Positions 14,595 to 21,464 of a DNA stretch of 55,481 nt are shown here, one piece after another. Numbering within the stretch: the first letter of the stretch is position 1; each line of letters begins with the position of its first letter. Both the position numbers and the translations under genes were made by a program. Source of the DNA: a virus. The notes below the pieces were generated by a model. The model was not told the origin of the DNA and did no database searches. It saw only the letters and a list, made by a program, of their open reading frames with translations. Where the stretch lies: positions 1 through 55,481 of the IMG/VR virus record IMGVR_UViG_3300050014_000090; one strand, given 5' to 3'.

Positions 14595-14627
14595 CAAAAA
14601 GAAAATAGCCGGGAGTTCTCCCGACTA
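14595..14627 (-). terminator. Intrinsic terminator after the lipoprotein gene
   Basis: On the minus strand TAGTCGGGAG-AA-CTCCCGGCTA forms a hairpin (14606-14627, one G-T-type mismatch position), followed by TTTTCTTTTT. It starts a few bases after the lipoprotein stop and separates that cassette from the next operon. Confidence 0.75.
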
Positions 14628-14630
14628 AAT

Positions 14631-15263
14631 TCACGCTATTATGTAGTATCCCATTGTTCCCCACGACGAGGCATATTGCGACGTTCCGGCGTATGTTCCG
14701 CCGATTGTGATGTCCCCGGGTAGGAGAGGCACAAGTCCGGCGGTCGAGAACGTGAAAGTCCCATATCCGTTGCTTCCGGTCGTTGCCGACCCGAGTTGCT
14801 TGCCTGATGCGTCAAACGAGACAGTTTGTCCCGGAATCGGAACAGTCTTTGCGCTGACTGTGAACGTGAAAGTGATGTCCGTTCCGCTCTTTATCGGGTT
14901 CGTGTTGCCTGAGATAGAGACTTGCGTCGGGATCTTGGTGACTGTCGGCGTTGCAGTCGGAACCCACGTGCTCTGATCCTCGCCGTGCAAATTGCGAATA
15001 GTCGGCTCGGCGGTTGGCGTTGTTGTTGGCGTACCCTTTGGCATATTACTATTAGGTACGGGTGTTGCGACTGCCGCCGGTGCAACTGTCGCTGTAGGTT
15101 TGACAACGGCCTTCGTTGTCTTGACCGCTGTCTTTGTTGTATTATTGTGTGCCGTCGACGTTACTGTTGGGACTGCATTGTTGCTCGGACTTGTACATCC
15201 GCACATTGCGACGACGACGCCCGCGAGGACGCACAACGTCAGAAATTTTTCGGCACTTTTCAT
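14631..15263 (-). CDS. Secreted lipoprotein with Ig-like domain, 210 aa
   Basis: The N-terminus MKSAEKFLTLCVLAGVVVAM followed by CGCTSPS is a signal peptide with a lipobox-type Cys. Residues 30-115 form a Thr/Ala/Pro/Lys-rich linker as in cell-surface proteins of methanogens. The C-terminal 90 residues (PTQVSISGNTNPIKSGTDIT onward; VPGQTVSFDASGK; GYGTFTFSTAGLVP) form a Big_1/Ig-like sandwich. It would be displayed on the infected or lysogenic cell. Its own promoter and terminator suggest a moron, for example a superinfection-exclusion factor; that role is inference. Start ATG 15263 follows GAGGCGAC. Confidence 0.8.
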   Translation of the reverse strand: MKSAEKFLTLCVLAGVVVAMCGCTSPSNNAVPTVTSTAHNNTTKTAVKTTKAVVKPTATVAPAAVATPVPNSNMPKGTPTTTPTAEPTIRNLHGEDQSTWVPTATPTVTKIPTQVSISGNTNPIKSGTDITFTFTVSAKTVPIPGQTVSFDASGKQLGSATTGSNGYGTFTFSTAGLVPLLPGDITIGGTYAGTSQYASSWGTMGYYIIA

Positions 15264-15273
15264 AATGTCGCCT

Positions 15274-15444
15274 CTAAAAATTCCCGACCTGCCGAACTCC
15301 GCTTGCGAGTTGATCCGCAATGCGCTTCAACTGCCACGCAATCTCTGCTTGTATATCTATACTTAGCGCCTGTCCTGTATCTGCGCCGCTACCGAATATC
15401 AGATTATGAATGTATTGTTCCCTGTTCTCAACGGTGTTTGACAT
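15274..15444 (-). CDS. Small helical protein, 56 aa
   Basis: ATG 15444 (MSNTVENREQYIHNLIFGSG) with AGAGAGGG upstream. The C-terminal half (DIQAEIAWQLKRIADQLASG) is a single amphipathic helix. It lies between the RHH gene and the lipoprotein gene of the same short transcript. Function unknown. Confidence 0.5.
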   Translation of the reverse strand: MSNTVENREQYIHNLIFGSGADTGQALSIDIQAEIAWQLKRIADQLASGVRQVGNF

Positions 15445-15493
15445 TTTTTTAGCCCTCTCTTTGTTGTTTCCTATTAGGAAACGATTGAACATA

Positions 15494-15640
15494 TTAGAAC
15501 TGACCGTGCTTTTCGAGTAAAACGTCGATTGATTCGCTCATAGTCAATCGCTTGGCTTTTCGTGCTGATTCCTTCAATTGGAAGCGCTTTAACTGCTCCC
15601 GCGTCTTTTTCTCTATTTGGATTGTGGCCAGTTCTTTCAT
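15494..15640 (-). CDS. RHH-like regulator at head of lipoprotein cassette, 48 aa
   Basis: The product MKELATIQIEKKTREQLKRF, then basic residues and LTMSESIDVLLEKHG, is the strand-helix-helix pattern of an antitoxin/repressor-type RHH protein. Its ATG lies only about 26-29 bases from a TATATAT box (15666-15672), so the mRNA is probably leaderless. As first gene of the cassette it may autoregulate the lipoprotein. Confidence 0.6.
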   Translation of the reverse strand: MKELATIQIEKKTREQLKRFQLKESARKAKRLTMSESIDVLLEKHGQF

Positions 15641-15663
15641 GTAATCTCGTATAGGTCGCTCTG

Positions 15664-15690
15664 TGTATATATGTGTTGCTATATGCTTAT
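15664..15690 (-). promoter_or_regulatory. TATA promoter of the RHH/lipoprotein cassette
   Basis: The minus strand reads ATAGCAACACATATATACAC. The TATA box (15666-15672) lies at the spacing for a start at or next to ATG 15640. The upstream ATAGCAACA element is shared with the promoter at 24228-24246. Confidence 0.65.
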
Positions 15691-15695
15691 TAAAA

Positions 15696-16187
15696 CTACC
15701 TTAGATCTGAGAGACATTTCTCAAGATTAAGCAAACCATTGGCGTCTTTTTTGAGTTGCGGATATTTGCCGGGTAAGTCCTTCGGATCAATAGCAACCTC
15801 GCCCTCGAGGAATGCGCCGCATACGTGACTCCATGGGAGCAGATAAAACTCGTTCTGCTTCGGGCCTCGTCCCTGCTTAATCTCAGCGGCGAGGATTCCA
15901 AACCGGCCAGTGTCCTCAATGAATTCGGTGATTGTGGTGATTTGGTGCTTGCCTTTGCTGCGCTTCCAAGAGCTAAAATAGAACTTTGATGTCTTGGTCG
16001 GATTGATAGATTTGACTTCTATCGCGAGATAATGATCAGGATTCCTCGAGTCGACAAGGACGTCAATGTATTGAGTATAAAACCGTGACTGCTTCAAGCG
16101 ATACGCGAGGCCCGGCTGCTCCGTGGCTGATAAGTATTCATTGATCAATTTGACAATGCGATTCTCGCTCGGAGATGTGCCTGACAT
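15696..16187 (-). CDS. Hjc-like PD-(D/E)XK resolvase/nuclease, 163 aa
   Basis: Motifs follow the archaeal Holliday-junction-resolvase-like pattern: Glu in SENRIVKLINEYL, RLKQSRFYTQYIDVLVDS with the metal-binding Asp, and YLAIEVKSIN giving the ExK. Then come HQITTITEFIEDTGRFGILA and an LLPWSHVCGAFLEGE strand, as in small haloarchaeal and methanogen PDDEXK proteins. It probably resolves branched viral DNA before packaging. It lies just after the minor head and zinc-ribbon genes and just before the lipoprotein cassette promoter. No ribosome site is obvious at ATG 16187. Confidence 0.75.
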   Translation of the reverse strand: MSGTSPSENRIVKLINEYLSATEQPGLAYRLKQSRFYTQYIDVLVDSRNPDHYLAIEVKSINPTKTSKFYFSSWKRSKGKHQITTITEFIEDTGRFGILAAEIKQGRGPKQNEFYLLPWSHVCGAFLEGEVAIDPKDLPGKYPQLKKDANGLLNLEKCLSDLR

Positions 16188-16189
16188 CG

Positions 16190-16456
16190 TTATTTATCTG
16201 CGTGATGGATCACAAATAGAAGTCTATTGAGCCGTGCAACATCGAGATCGAGTTGCTTCCATAGTTTGATCCCGGCTTCCATTTGAACCTCGAGCTTGCT
16301 GATCCGTTTTTTGAGATCCGCCGAATAATCCGTGTCTTCTTCGAGATCTTGAAGTCGCGCTTCGTGATCCGCAAGTCCCTCTTGAATCGTCTTATGTAAC
16401 GTGGTCGCTAATTCAACTGCTCGGACTTCCAAGCCGTGCAGATCTTCCTCGCGCAT
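16190..16456 (-). CDS. Coiled-coil protein, 88 aa
   Basis: ATG 16456 overlaps the preceding stop (TGATG). The sequence is one long heptad-repeat helix (HEARLQDLEEDTDYSADL-like central region, KKRISKLEVQMEAGIKLWKQ) with a short hydrophobic C-terminal segment (ARLNRLLFVIHHADK). It may be a structural spacer or chaperone. No family is recognised. Confidence 0.55.
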   Translation of the reverse strand: MREEDLHGLEVRAVELATTLHKTIQEGLADHEARLQDLEEDTDYSADLKKRISKLEVQMEAGIKLWKQLDLDVARLNRLLFVIHHADK

Positions 16457-16650
16457 CAAATCTCATCCTCTTTGATCTCGCCGTCCCGAATCCTGCGGCC
16501 TAACTCTTGCAGGCATTTGTCGCAATAGAATCTACCTCGGTATAGGTGAATTCCATCCATCGCTTTATCTCTGACGCCCTTGCACTCCTTTAAAGGCGTG
16601 TTGCATTCCTCACAGCCTCGTTTATCGAATTCTCCTCTTGGTTCTATCAT
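16456..16650 (-). CDS. Zinc-ribbon protein (LIM/DksA-like knuckles), 64 aa
   Basis: The first knuckle is GCEECNTPLKEC and the second FYCDKCLQELG, separated by about 24 residues with GIHLYRGRFY before the second. This is a classic treble-clef/zinc-ribbon arrangement. GGAGGCGACCGA precedes the ATG, which overlaps the minor head stop (ATGA). A nucleic-acid or protein-binding adaptor is likely. Confidence 0.7.
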   Translation of the reverse strand: MIEPRGEFDKRGCEECNTPLKECKGVRDKAMDGIHLYRGRFYCDKCLQELGRRIRDGEIKEDEI

Positions 16651-17486
16651 TCGGTCGCCTCCTCAGTTTCTTCTCCTGATGCCGCTTCGCACAAGATGGT
16701 GCAAGCGCAGTTGATGATATTCCAATCACTGCCTGACGGATCGCCCGGATGGTCTAAGTCTTCGCCTCCGACGTCAAACGTGTCGTCCATGGGTACAGAT
16801 TGACCGTCCGCGTCGGCGTGTGCTTCTCTCACGTTGTCGAGTCCCGTTGTGCTCCACGTCTTGTTTAAATCGGGAACTGTTGCTTTCATGGTTTGTAAAG
16901 AGGCCGCGTTCATCGCCGAATTCGCTTCCGTCCGCGAGATTGTTTGACCTCTACCATCCCATGAATCTCCGAGCATCGAATCGACCGCTTGACCTATCTC
17001 AAAGTGTGAGTCACCGTTCTTGATGCCGTCGGCGATTATGGAGCGTATGCTGTCTTGTGTTGTGTCATCGATGCCGACTATCTTGTCTTTGAATGCGCTG
17101 CCTTGAATCAGGTTGTTGACGGTTTGCTCCCAATCGGGAACAATGTCTTCAACGTCCTCAACGTCTTGTTTGGTGATCGGTTTGCTGACGTCTTTACCCG
17201 TTAGGAACGCATGGATATACCCAATAGTAGCCCGTCCCGTCTCTACCCATAGACTTTTAAGTGCAAGCTTCCAACCAAGGCCTGCTTGGTGAGTATAATA
17301 AGATTTGATGTGTTCTATGGCGGTCTCAGGAGAGCTAGTTGCCCGGAAGATAGAACGGATTGCCTTGCGATCCTTCTCCCATACTGGCGTAAGTCGTGCC
17401 ATGCCGAATTTGTCCCATTCCTGACGGTGAGCATCCATCATTCGGGCGAATTCGTGCCGCTTCTTGTCCTTCTTTGACTCAGCCAT
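16647..17486 (-). CDS. Minor head protein, phage Mu F / SPP1 gp7-like, 279 aa
   Basis: The C-terminal half carries the Mu F signature: TISRTEANSAMNAASLQTMK, then KTWSTTGLDNVREAHADADG, a DDTFDVGGEDLDHPGDPSG loop and NIINCACTI. The N-terminus is helical and basic. These proteins join the portal at the unique vertex and are usually encoded next to the portal. Here the gene lies with the terminase nuclease gene about 10 kb from the portal, so the head module is broken up by the small-gene operon. Confidence 0.85.
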   Translation of the reverse strand: MAESKKDKKRHEFARMMDAHRQEWDKFGMARLTPVWEKDRKAIRSIFRATSSPETAIEHIKSYYTHQAGLGWKLALKSLWVETGRATIGYIHAFLTGKDVSKPITKQDVEDVEDIVPDWEQTVNNLIQGSAFKDKIVGIDDTTQDSIRSIIADGIKNGDSHFEIGQAVDSMLGDSWDGRGQTISRTEANSAMNAASLQTMKATVPDLNKTWSTTGLDNVREAHADADGQSVPMDDTFDVGGEDLDHPGDPSGSDWNIINCACTILCEAASGEETEEATE

Positions 17487-17619
17487 GGAGAATCCTCTCT
17501 ATCAATTGGTTGCGGAACTTGCCGCAACAGCCATAATCGTCAAGCATCAATCCCGCCTTGCAGGTCAAACCATTGAAAAAACCACAATAGCGGCAATCGT
17601 GTTTATTTGGTTGTTTCAT
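17479..17619 (-). CDS. Cys-rich miniprotein, 46 aa
   Basis: The gene encodes MKQPNKHDCRYCGFFNGLTC, then KAGLMLDDYGCCGKF and a helical tail. The CxxC-x7-C-x9-CC-x-x-F layout matches the dispersed small Cys-rich family of this genome. It overlaps the start of the minor head gene and directly follows a hydrophobic peptide frame. Zinc binding is inferred. Confidence 0.7.
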   Translation of the reverse strand: MKQPNKHDCRYCGFFNGLTCKAGLMLDDYGCCGKFRNQLIERILHG

Positions 17620-17709
17620 TTATCGGAATATGCAAATGAGAACAATTGTTGCCACGAACGCCGCGACCACAAATGGATCGATCGAACAGTGGCATATTGC
17701 TAATTGCAG
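17620..17709 (-). CDS. Possible 29-aa membrane peptide with CTG start
   Basis: An open frame with no ATG, GTG or TTG encodes LQLAICHCSIDPFVVAAFVA then TIVLICIFR, a single membrane helix. GGGAGGTGA lies five bases before its CTG, the spacing expected for a start. The frame ends one base before the next ATG. The size and type match the other tiny membrane genes here. Use of CTG is the uncertain point. Confidence 0.35.
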   Translation of the reverse strand: MQLAICHCSIDPFVVAAFVATIVLICIFR

Positions 17710-17713
17710 CGAC

Positions 17714-17824
17714 TCACCTCCCGTTTAAGTTCTTGCGTCGTATGTATTCCTTCTCAAAGTCTCGCTTTTCCTTCATCTCTTGGTCAAACAGTCGTAAATA
17801 TTTCTCATTGTCTTCGTCGATCAT
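17714..17824 (-). CDS. Charged helical peptide, 36 aa
   Basis: MIDEDNEKYLRLFDQEMKEK continues as a charged helix to NLNGR. Its ribosome site GGTGA is formed by the stop region of the terminase nuclease gene. It could be an accessory subunit of the split terminase, but nothing beyond position supports that. Confidence 0.5.
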   Translation of the reverse strand: MIDEDNEKYLRLFDQEMKEKRDFEKEYIRRKNLNGR

Positions 17825-17828
17825 TCTC

Positions 17829-18587
17829 TCACCAAAACAACGGCACAGCGCCGCCTCCTGAGTCTTCCGCGACCCACGCCGCGATTCCTATCGCTGACAC
17901 AGTATCATCGTGAATTCCGGTCTTCATTGCGCCAAACTGGTCATAACCTGCGTCGGTTATCTTCCGTTCGTAATTGTTCAGTTCCTCTCTCAGTTCCTCC
18001 AATTGACCTTTCATCTTCGCATCCGCCCATAAGCGATGTGTCTCAAAGAGTGAGATCAACGTCGACGCCATTTGCGGCTTTGGCAAGTTGACACTCCTCG
18101 GGTCGTTCCACTTTGGCCGGATTCCTCCGGTGAGTGTGACACGATAGAGTTCCGCATTCGGGATCAACTCGACGACCGTGTCCGTTACTGCCGCGCCAAC
18201 GCCGCCCTCATCAACGACGACATAGACATAGTCAAAGTCAGGACTCTCAATCAGTTGAGTCCACGTCTTGCGGAGCAAGCGGGAGACCTTCGGATATGGC
18301 GTCTCGAGCGGGAGTCGCCTAATTCGGGAGACGTGATAGACGAACCGATCCTCCTGTTCCTCGTCGAGTTCGATCGGGAGGAACGGCTCGAGGAAGATGA
18401 TCGAGGTATAGTCGGCCTTTTTTCCAAGGTCAACGCCCACGTAGACCGTGCGATTGTAATTGCCGTATTCGGTCGTGCGGAACTTCTCGGACTTCTCACG
18501 CTGCTCGCTTTTCTTTGTCTCGCTGAGTGCTTCCATCCTGCGGCGGTTGCGTGCTGCGAATTGTGAGTTGACCCACGAATCGCTCAC
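17829..18587 (-). CDS. Terminase large subunit, separate nuclease domain, 252 aa
   Basis: This gene encodes only the C-terminal RNase H-like nuclease of TerL: VYVGVDLGKKADYTSI (first metal Asp), YVVVDEGGVGAAVTDTV (second), and GIHDDTVSAIGIAAW (third, HDD). A helical N-terminal segment (RNRRRMEALSETKKSEQREK) stands where the linker to the ATPase would be. The GTG start at 18587 has GGAGG upstream and overlaps the stop of a tiny membrane gene. The ATPase half is encoded at 19825-20640, with five small genes between. The two products probably assemble into one motor that cuts the concatemer. Confidence 0.9.
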   Translation of the reverse strand: MSDSWVNSQFAARNRRRMEALSETKKSEQREKSEKFRTTEYGNYNRTVYVGVDLGKKADYTSIIFLEPFLPIELDEEQEDRFVYHVSRIRRLPLETPYPKVSRLLRKTWTQLIESPDFDYVYVVVDEGGVGAAVTDTVVELIPNAELYRVTLTGGIRPKWNDPRSVNLPKPQMASTLISLFETHRLWADAKMKGQLEELREELNNYERKITDAGYDQFGAMKTGIHDDTVSAIGIAAWVAEDSGGGAVPLFW

Positions 18588-18685
18588 TTAAACCGCCTCC
18601 GTTCATCCAACCATAGCACAAACACACAATACGCAATAGCAACAACGATCGCAAGGGCGAGAAATAATGCTTCTGAATCAGTCAT
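18584..18685 (-). CDS. Tiny single-pass membrane protein, 33 aa
   Basis: MTDSEALFLALAIVVAIAYC, then VFVLWLDERRRFK: one membrane helix and a basic end. Its stop overlaps the GTG of the terminase nuclease gene (GTGA), and its ATG overlaps the previous stop. It is one of the genes inserted between the two terminase halves. Confidence 0.65.
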   Translation of the reverse strand: MTDSEALFLALAIVVAIAYCVFVLWLDERRRFK

Positions 18686-18828
18686 CTCGCAGGCCTCCAT
18701 CCGGGACAGTCCTTGATTCCTTGCTCCTGCATCTCGCGGATCTCACAGTTGAAATACCGATGGCACGTAAATGATCCGGCTTCCATCTTGAGCGATAGAT
18801 TCGCACAGGTGAAACATTCAAAACTCAT
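18682..18828 (-). CDS. Cys-rich miniprotein, 48 aa
   Basis: MSFECFTCANLSLKMEAGSF, then TCHRYFNCEIREM, and DCPGWRPAR at the end. The pattern CxxC...C...C...C-P-x-W is the clearest form of the small Cys-rich family. ATG 18828 overlaps the stop of the neighbouring family member (ATGA), so the two are a coupled pair inside the terminase split. Confidence 0.75.
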   Translation of the reverse strand: MSFECFTCANLSLKMEAGSFTCHRYFNCEIREMQEQGIKDCPGWRPAR

Positions 18829-19016
18829 GATGCACTCGGTTTGTATGCGACCCACGATAAGCATGTGAACGCGAGACTTTGTGGTGTGCTGCCGTCAACG
18901 TCGCAATAGTAACAATCGACGTCTCGCTTGAGATTGTCGCAGGTGACGCAGATATGCACGTTCTCGACGGTCATGATCACGTCGTCACTCGGGGAGTTTT
19001 GCGTTGAGTTTACCAT
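18825..19016 (-). CDS. Cys-rich miniprotein, 63 aa
   Basis: After a polar N-terminus the core is ENVHICVTCDNLKRDVDCYY, then CDVDGSTPQSLAFTCLSW. The CxxC...C-x-x-C...C-x-x-W layout matches its neighbour at 18682, and the pair probably arose by duplication. ATG 19016 has GGAGG eight bases upstream. A second ATG at codon 15 is possible. Confidence 0.7.
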   Translation of the reverse strand: MVNSTQNSPSDDVIMTVENVHICVTCDNLKRDVDCYYCDVDGSTPQSLAFTCLSWVAYKPSAS

Positions 19017-19030
19017 TCAAGACGCCTCCG

Positions 19031-19609
19031 TTAATCGCTCGCCCATTCAACATCAACATAGCCGTTCCACTGAGCCAAAAGAGTATGACCGTAATAATCA
19101 ACGTCGAAGTCATCCATCGTGACGCTGCCATTCGGCTCGAGATAATAAACGACCCATTCGGTCGTATTGGCAAGAGGAAAAACCGCCGAGACCGCGACGA
19201 GCGTTGTGTTCTTGTCGTGGCTTTTGAACTTTATGCGTGTCCTGCCATCATTCGAGATCTCAGTTCGTTGAAAGTCTGACCATTGACCAAACTTTGCCAG
19301 TGTCTTCTCGGCCACAGTTTGCGGCGTCGTTGGATAGTCCACGAAGCGCTTTGGAACCCGGGCCTGTGGCTCAGGATCAGGACGATGCTCCCATGGTTGT
19401 GTATAATCGTCTTCGCACCGAGACTTTTGGTCAACGATGTGATATGCCCGCGCTCTCTCGGCCCGCTCTTGCCAATCGTCTTTTCCACTGATCTCGCCCT
19501 TCATATAGGCGCAATAGATGTCGCAGGGAACGCGGCCTTCCAACACAGCCGCCGCTGCTTTTGGTTTTTGCCTTTTAAGATTGGCAAGCCCGCCCGAGCA
19601 ACCACTCAT
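19031..19609 (-). CDS. Hypothetical protein, 192 aa
   Basis: The N-terminus has Cys at SGCSGG and in PCDIYCAYMKGEISGKDDWQ; the rest is soluble with a predicted beta-rich C-terminus (KFKSHDKNTTLVAVSAVFPL; TEWVVYYLEPNGSVTMDDFD). GGAGGCGA precedes the ATG, which overlaps the RHH gene's stop. It is the largest gene in the insert that separates TerL-ATPase from TerL-nuclease. No known family is recognised. Confidence 0.65.
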   Translation of the reverse strand: MSGCSGGLANLKRQKPKAAAAVLEGRVPCDIYCAYMKGEISGKDDWQERAERARAYHIVDQKSRCEDDYTQPWEHRPDPEPQARVPKRFVDYPTTPQTVAEKTLAKFGQWSDFQRTEISNDGRTRIKFKSHDKNTTLVAVSAVFPLANTTEWVVYYLEPNGSVTMDDFDVDYYGHTLLAQWNGYVDVEWASD

Positions 19610-19809
19610 GCCTTCGCCTCCACGCCCAAAAACTCGCGGAGCATATACTCCACGGCCACGGACTTCGGAATCATCTCGTTAAACGCCTTCCGTTCGACGT
19701 GATATGCAATCTCGGGCGGGAGCCACATATTGATTTGTAAACTGCCTTCCCGTTTCATCTTCTTGCGATACGTTTGCCGGTGATCGTGCGCCGCTTGTCC
19801 TCCCATCAT
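19606..19809 (-). CDS. RHH-like small protein inside the terminase split, 67 aa
   Basis: A basic N-terminus (AAHDHRQTYRKKMKREG) leads to SLQINMWLPPEIAYHVERKA and KSVAVEYMLREFLG, which read as strand, helix, helix. GGAGGTCAC precedes the two adjacent ATG codons (19809 and 19806). It may regulate the packaging genes or bind DNA as an accessory of the terminase. Confidence 0.6.
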   Translation of the reverse strand: MMGGQAAHDHRQTYRKKMKREGSLQINMWLPPEIAYHVERKAFNEMIPKSVAVEYMLREFLGVEAKA

Positions 19810-19824
19810 TTGTGACCTCCTCTC

Positions 19825-20640
19825 TCATTCTAGATCCATATTTATCTCGTCCCTTGTGTATAGCTCAGGATGATTGAACGCTGCCTCGATGTCCTCGGCC
19901 CGGAATACACTGTCTATGGCCTCTGCGAAAAAACAATAATATTCCTGTTTGAATTCCCAATCGAGCATCCGCGCCTTTTCCTCCATGATGAACGCCTTTT
20001 TAAATCGCGGACACTGGTCGGCGTTGATCTCTATCTTGAGCCATTCCGTCTCATTCTCCCACGCCTGCCAAAAAAAGCCTCGCTTGCCGTGCGGCGTGGA
20101 GAGTAGGACGATCTTGCCGTCGCTTATGTTGAGCATTGGTCGGGCGTTTGTGTATGCCTTCTCATGCACCTGCGCCGCTTCATCGATGATAAGCAGTGTG
20201 ACGTCGGAATAGCCTCGAATGCTATCCGGTGCTTGTCCTGTGAGTGCAATGATTCGTGACTTGTTTTGCAGCTCGAGCCGGTGAACGCTCTCGGTTATTG
20301 AGAGGACGGGACGGCCGATCTGCTTATAGTAGTCGGTGATCTTGCGAAAAGACTCTTTAGCCTGCTCGAGCGTGTGCGAGATTACGATCACCATAGCTCC
20401 GGGTGTGTAGAGTGCATGGTGAAGCGCCATCACTGCGACGATCGAGGACTTGCCGGTTTGCCGGGCGCAGTTAAGGAGGATGCGCTTTGAGTCCGACTCA
20501 AGAACCTCGTATTGCCACTCATCGGGATCGAGACCGAGTGCTTCCGCAAACAGTCCCGGATACTTCTCGAGTGCGAGATAGTCCGAGATCTGCGGGTGCT
20601 CAGTTTTGGCTCGTACTTGCCTCGTTATCGCCATTTGCAT
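19825..20640 (-). CDS. Terminase large subunit, separate ATPase domain, 271 aa
   Basis: The complete packaging ATPase is here: ILLNCARQTGKSSIVAVMAL is the Walker A strand, VTLLIIDEAAQVHEKAY Walker B, and KIVLLSTPHGKRGFFWQAW motif III. It ends with EFKQEYYCFFAEAIDSVF and the start of the interdomain linker, then stops, with no nuclease domain. It overlaps the TerS gene by about 40 bases. The nuclease domain is a separate gene 1.2 kb downstream. ATG 20640 or the one two codons later could be the start. Confidence 0.92.
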   Translation of the reverse strand: MQMAITRQVRAKTEHPQISDYLALEKYPGLFAEALGLDPDEWQYEVLESDSKRILLNCARQTGKSSIVAVMALHHALYTPGAMVIVISHTLEQAKESFRKITDYYKQIGRPVLSITESVHRLELQNKSRIIALTGQAPDSIRGYSDVTLLIIDEAAQVHEKAYTNARPMLNISDGKIVLLSTPHGKRGFFWQAWENETEWLKIEINADQCPRFKKAFIMEEKARMLDWEFKQEYYCFFAEAIDSVFRAEDIEAAFNHPELYTRDEINMDLE

Positions 20641-21130
20641 GCTGATACTTCATCATTGCCCTGACAATATTCTTTTGCGTCTTGAGGTCTTGCCCGGCGG
20701 CCGCTTTGATCACCTCGAATAGCTTGTCGACTTCCTCTTTAACGGTGATCTGCATTGGCTCCAAGTGAACGCGACCGAGCGACTGATTCATCTCGAGCGC
20801 CTTAAACTTCATATTGCCAAGTTGCGAGAGCGCCGCGACGCGATCTTTGGCCGGTGTTATTGGATCAAGAGCGATCTCCCATAGATGTCGCTCGACTTCC
20901 TCGAGTCCGTTGAGGTAGTCCTGCACGACAAAGTCGTCGTTTATCTCGGGGATCACAAAGTCTCCCCACGTATGTCGTTTTCTCCAATCCGACCACATTG
21001 CTTGATCGGTGACGCCATACTTGCCCGCCATCTCGCGGATTATAACATTGTGCGGTTCACCGTGGAGATGTCTCGTATACATTTCTATGCGTCGGTTTAG
21101 CAACCTCTTTTGAGGCCCCACTTGTCCCAT
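20600..21130 (-). CDS. Terminase small subunit-like protein, 176 aa
   Basis: The N-terminus holds a helix-turn-helix (REMAGKYGVTDQAMWSDWRK) used for recognising packaging sites. The middle is helical (LEEVERHLWEIALDPITPAK; DRVAALSQLGNMKFKALEM) and the C-terminus carries an oligomerisation/TerL-contact helix. Its place directly upstream of and overlapping the TerL ATPase gene supports the call. Confidence 0.8.
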   Translation of the reverse strand: MGQVGPQKRLLNRRIEMYTRHLHGEPHNVIIREMAGKYGVTDQAMWSDWRKRHTWGDFVIPEINDDFVVQDYLNGLEEVERHLWEIALDPITPAKDRVAALSQLGNMKFKALEMNQSLGRVHLEPMQITVKEEVDKLFEVIKAAAGQDLKTQKNIVRAMMKYQHANGDNEASTSQN

Positions 21131-21328
21131 TTAATGCCTCCCGTTTAATTTATACGCATATAAACGATGTTGGCCGGTCTCTATGCGTTCAACGCATCCT
21201 TGCTTAAACATCCGGCGACACTGGTCTTGCGACGTCATAGTGTCGACGCCAAGGATTGCGCTGATCTCCTTGGCAGTCATCGCTCGGCCCGCCTTCTTGA
21301 GGACTGCATAAACCTCAGCTTGACTCAT
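21131..21328 (-). CDS. Winged-helix DNA-binding protein, 65 aa
   Basis: ATG 21328 begins MSQAEVYAVLKKAGRAMTAK, then EISAILGVDTMTSQDQCRRM and the wing (VERIETGQHRLYAYKLNGRH), which together form a minimal wHTH domain. A start at 21370 would add 14 residues but overlap the zinc-ribbon gene more. It abuts TerS and may regulate packaging genes or help recognise the packaging site. Confidence 0.75.
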   Translation of the reverse strand: MSQAEVYAVLKKAGRAMTAKEISAILGVDTMTSQDQCRRMFKQGCVERIETGQHRLYAYKLNGRH

Positions 21329-21452
21329 TCCACTCGCGCAAATGCGGATTGCTCTGCGGCCGTTCGCCATTGCTCTGTTTGGTGATACAAAAGGGACAGA
21401 GAGCCGCTCCCTCTTGGATCGGCTTCCCGCAACGACAACAAGGTCGCGGCAT
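21315..21452 (-). CDS. Zinc-ribbon miniprotein, 45 aa
   Basis: The sequence begins MPRPCCRCGKPIQEGAALCP and continues FCITKQSNGERP. CxxC...CPxC is a textbook rubredoxin/zinc-ribbon knuckle pair. It has a GTGAG before the ATG and overlaps the winged-helix gene. Nucleic-acid binding is likely. Confidence 0.7.
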   Translation of the reverse strand: MPRPCCRCGKPIQEGAALCPFCITKQSNGERPQSNPHLREWNESS

Positions 21453-21464
21453 TGCTCACAGTTC

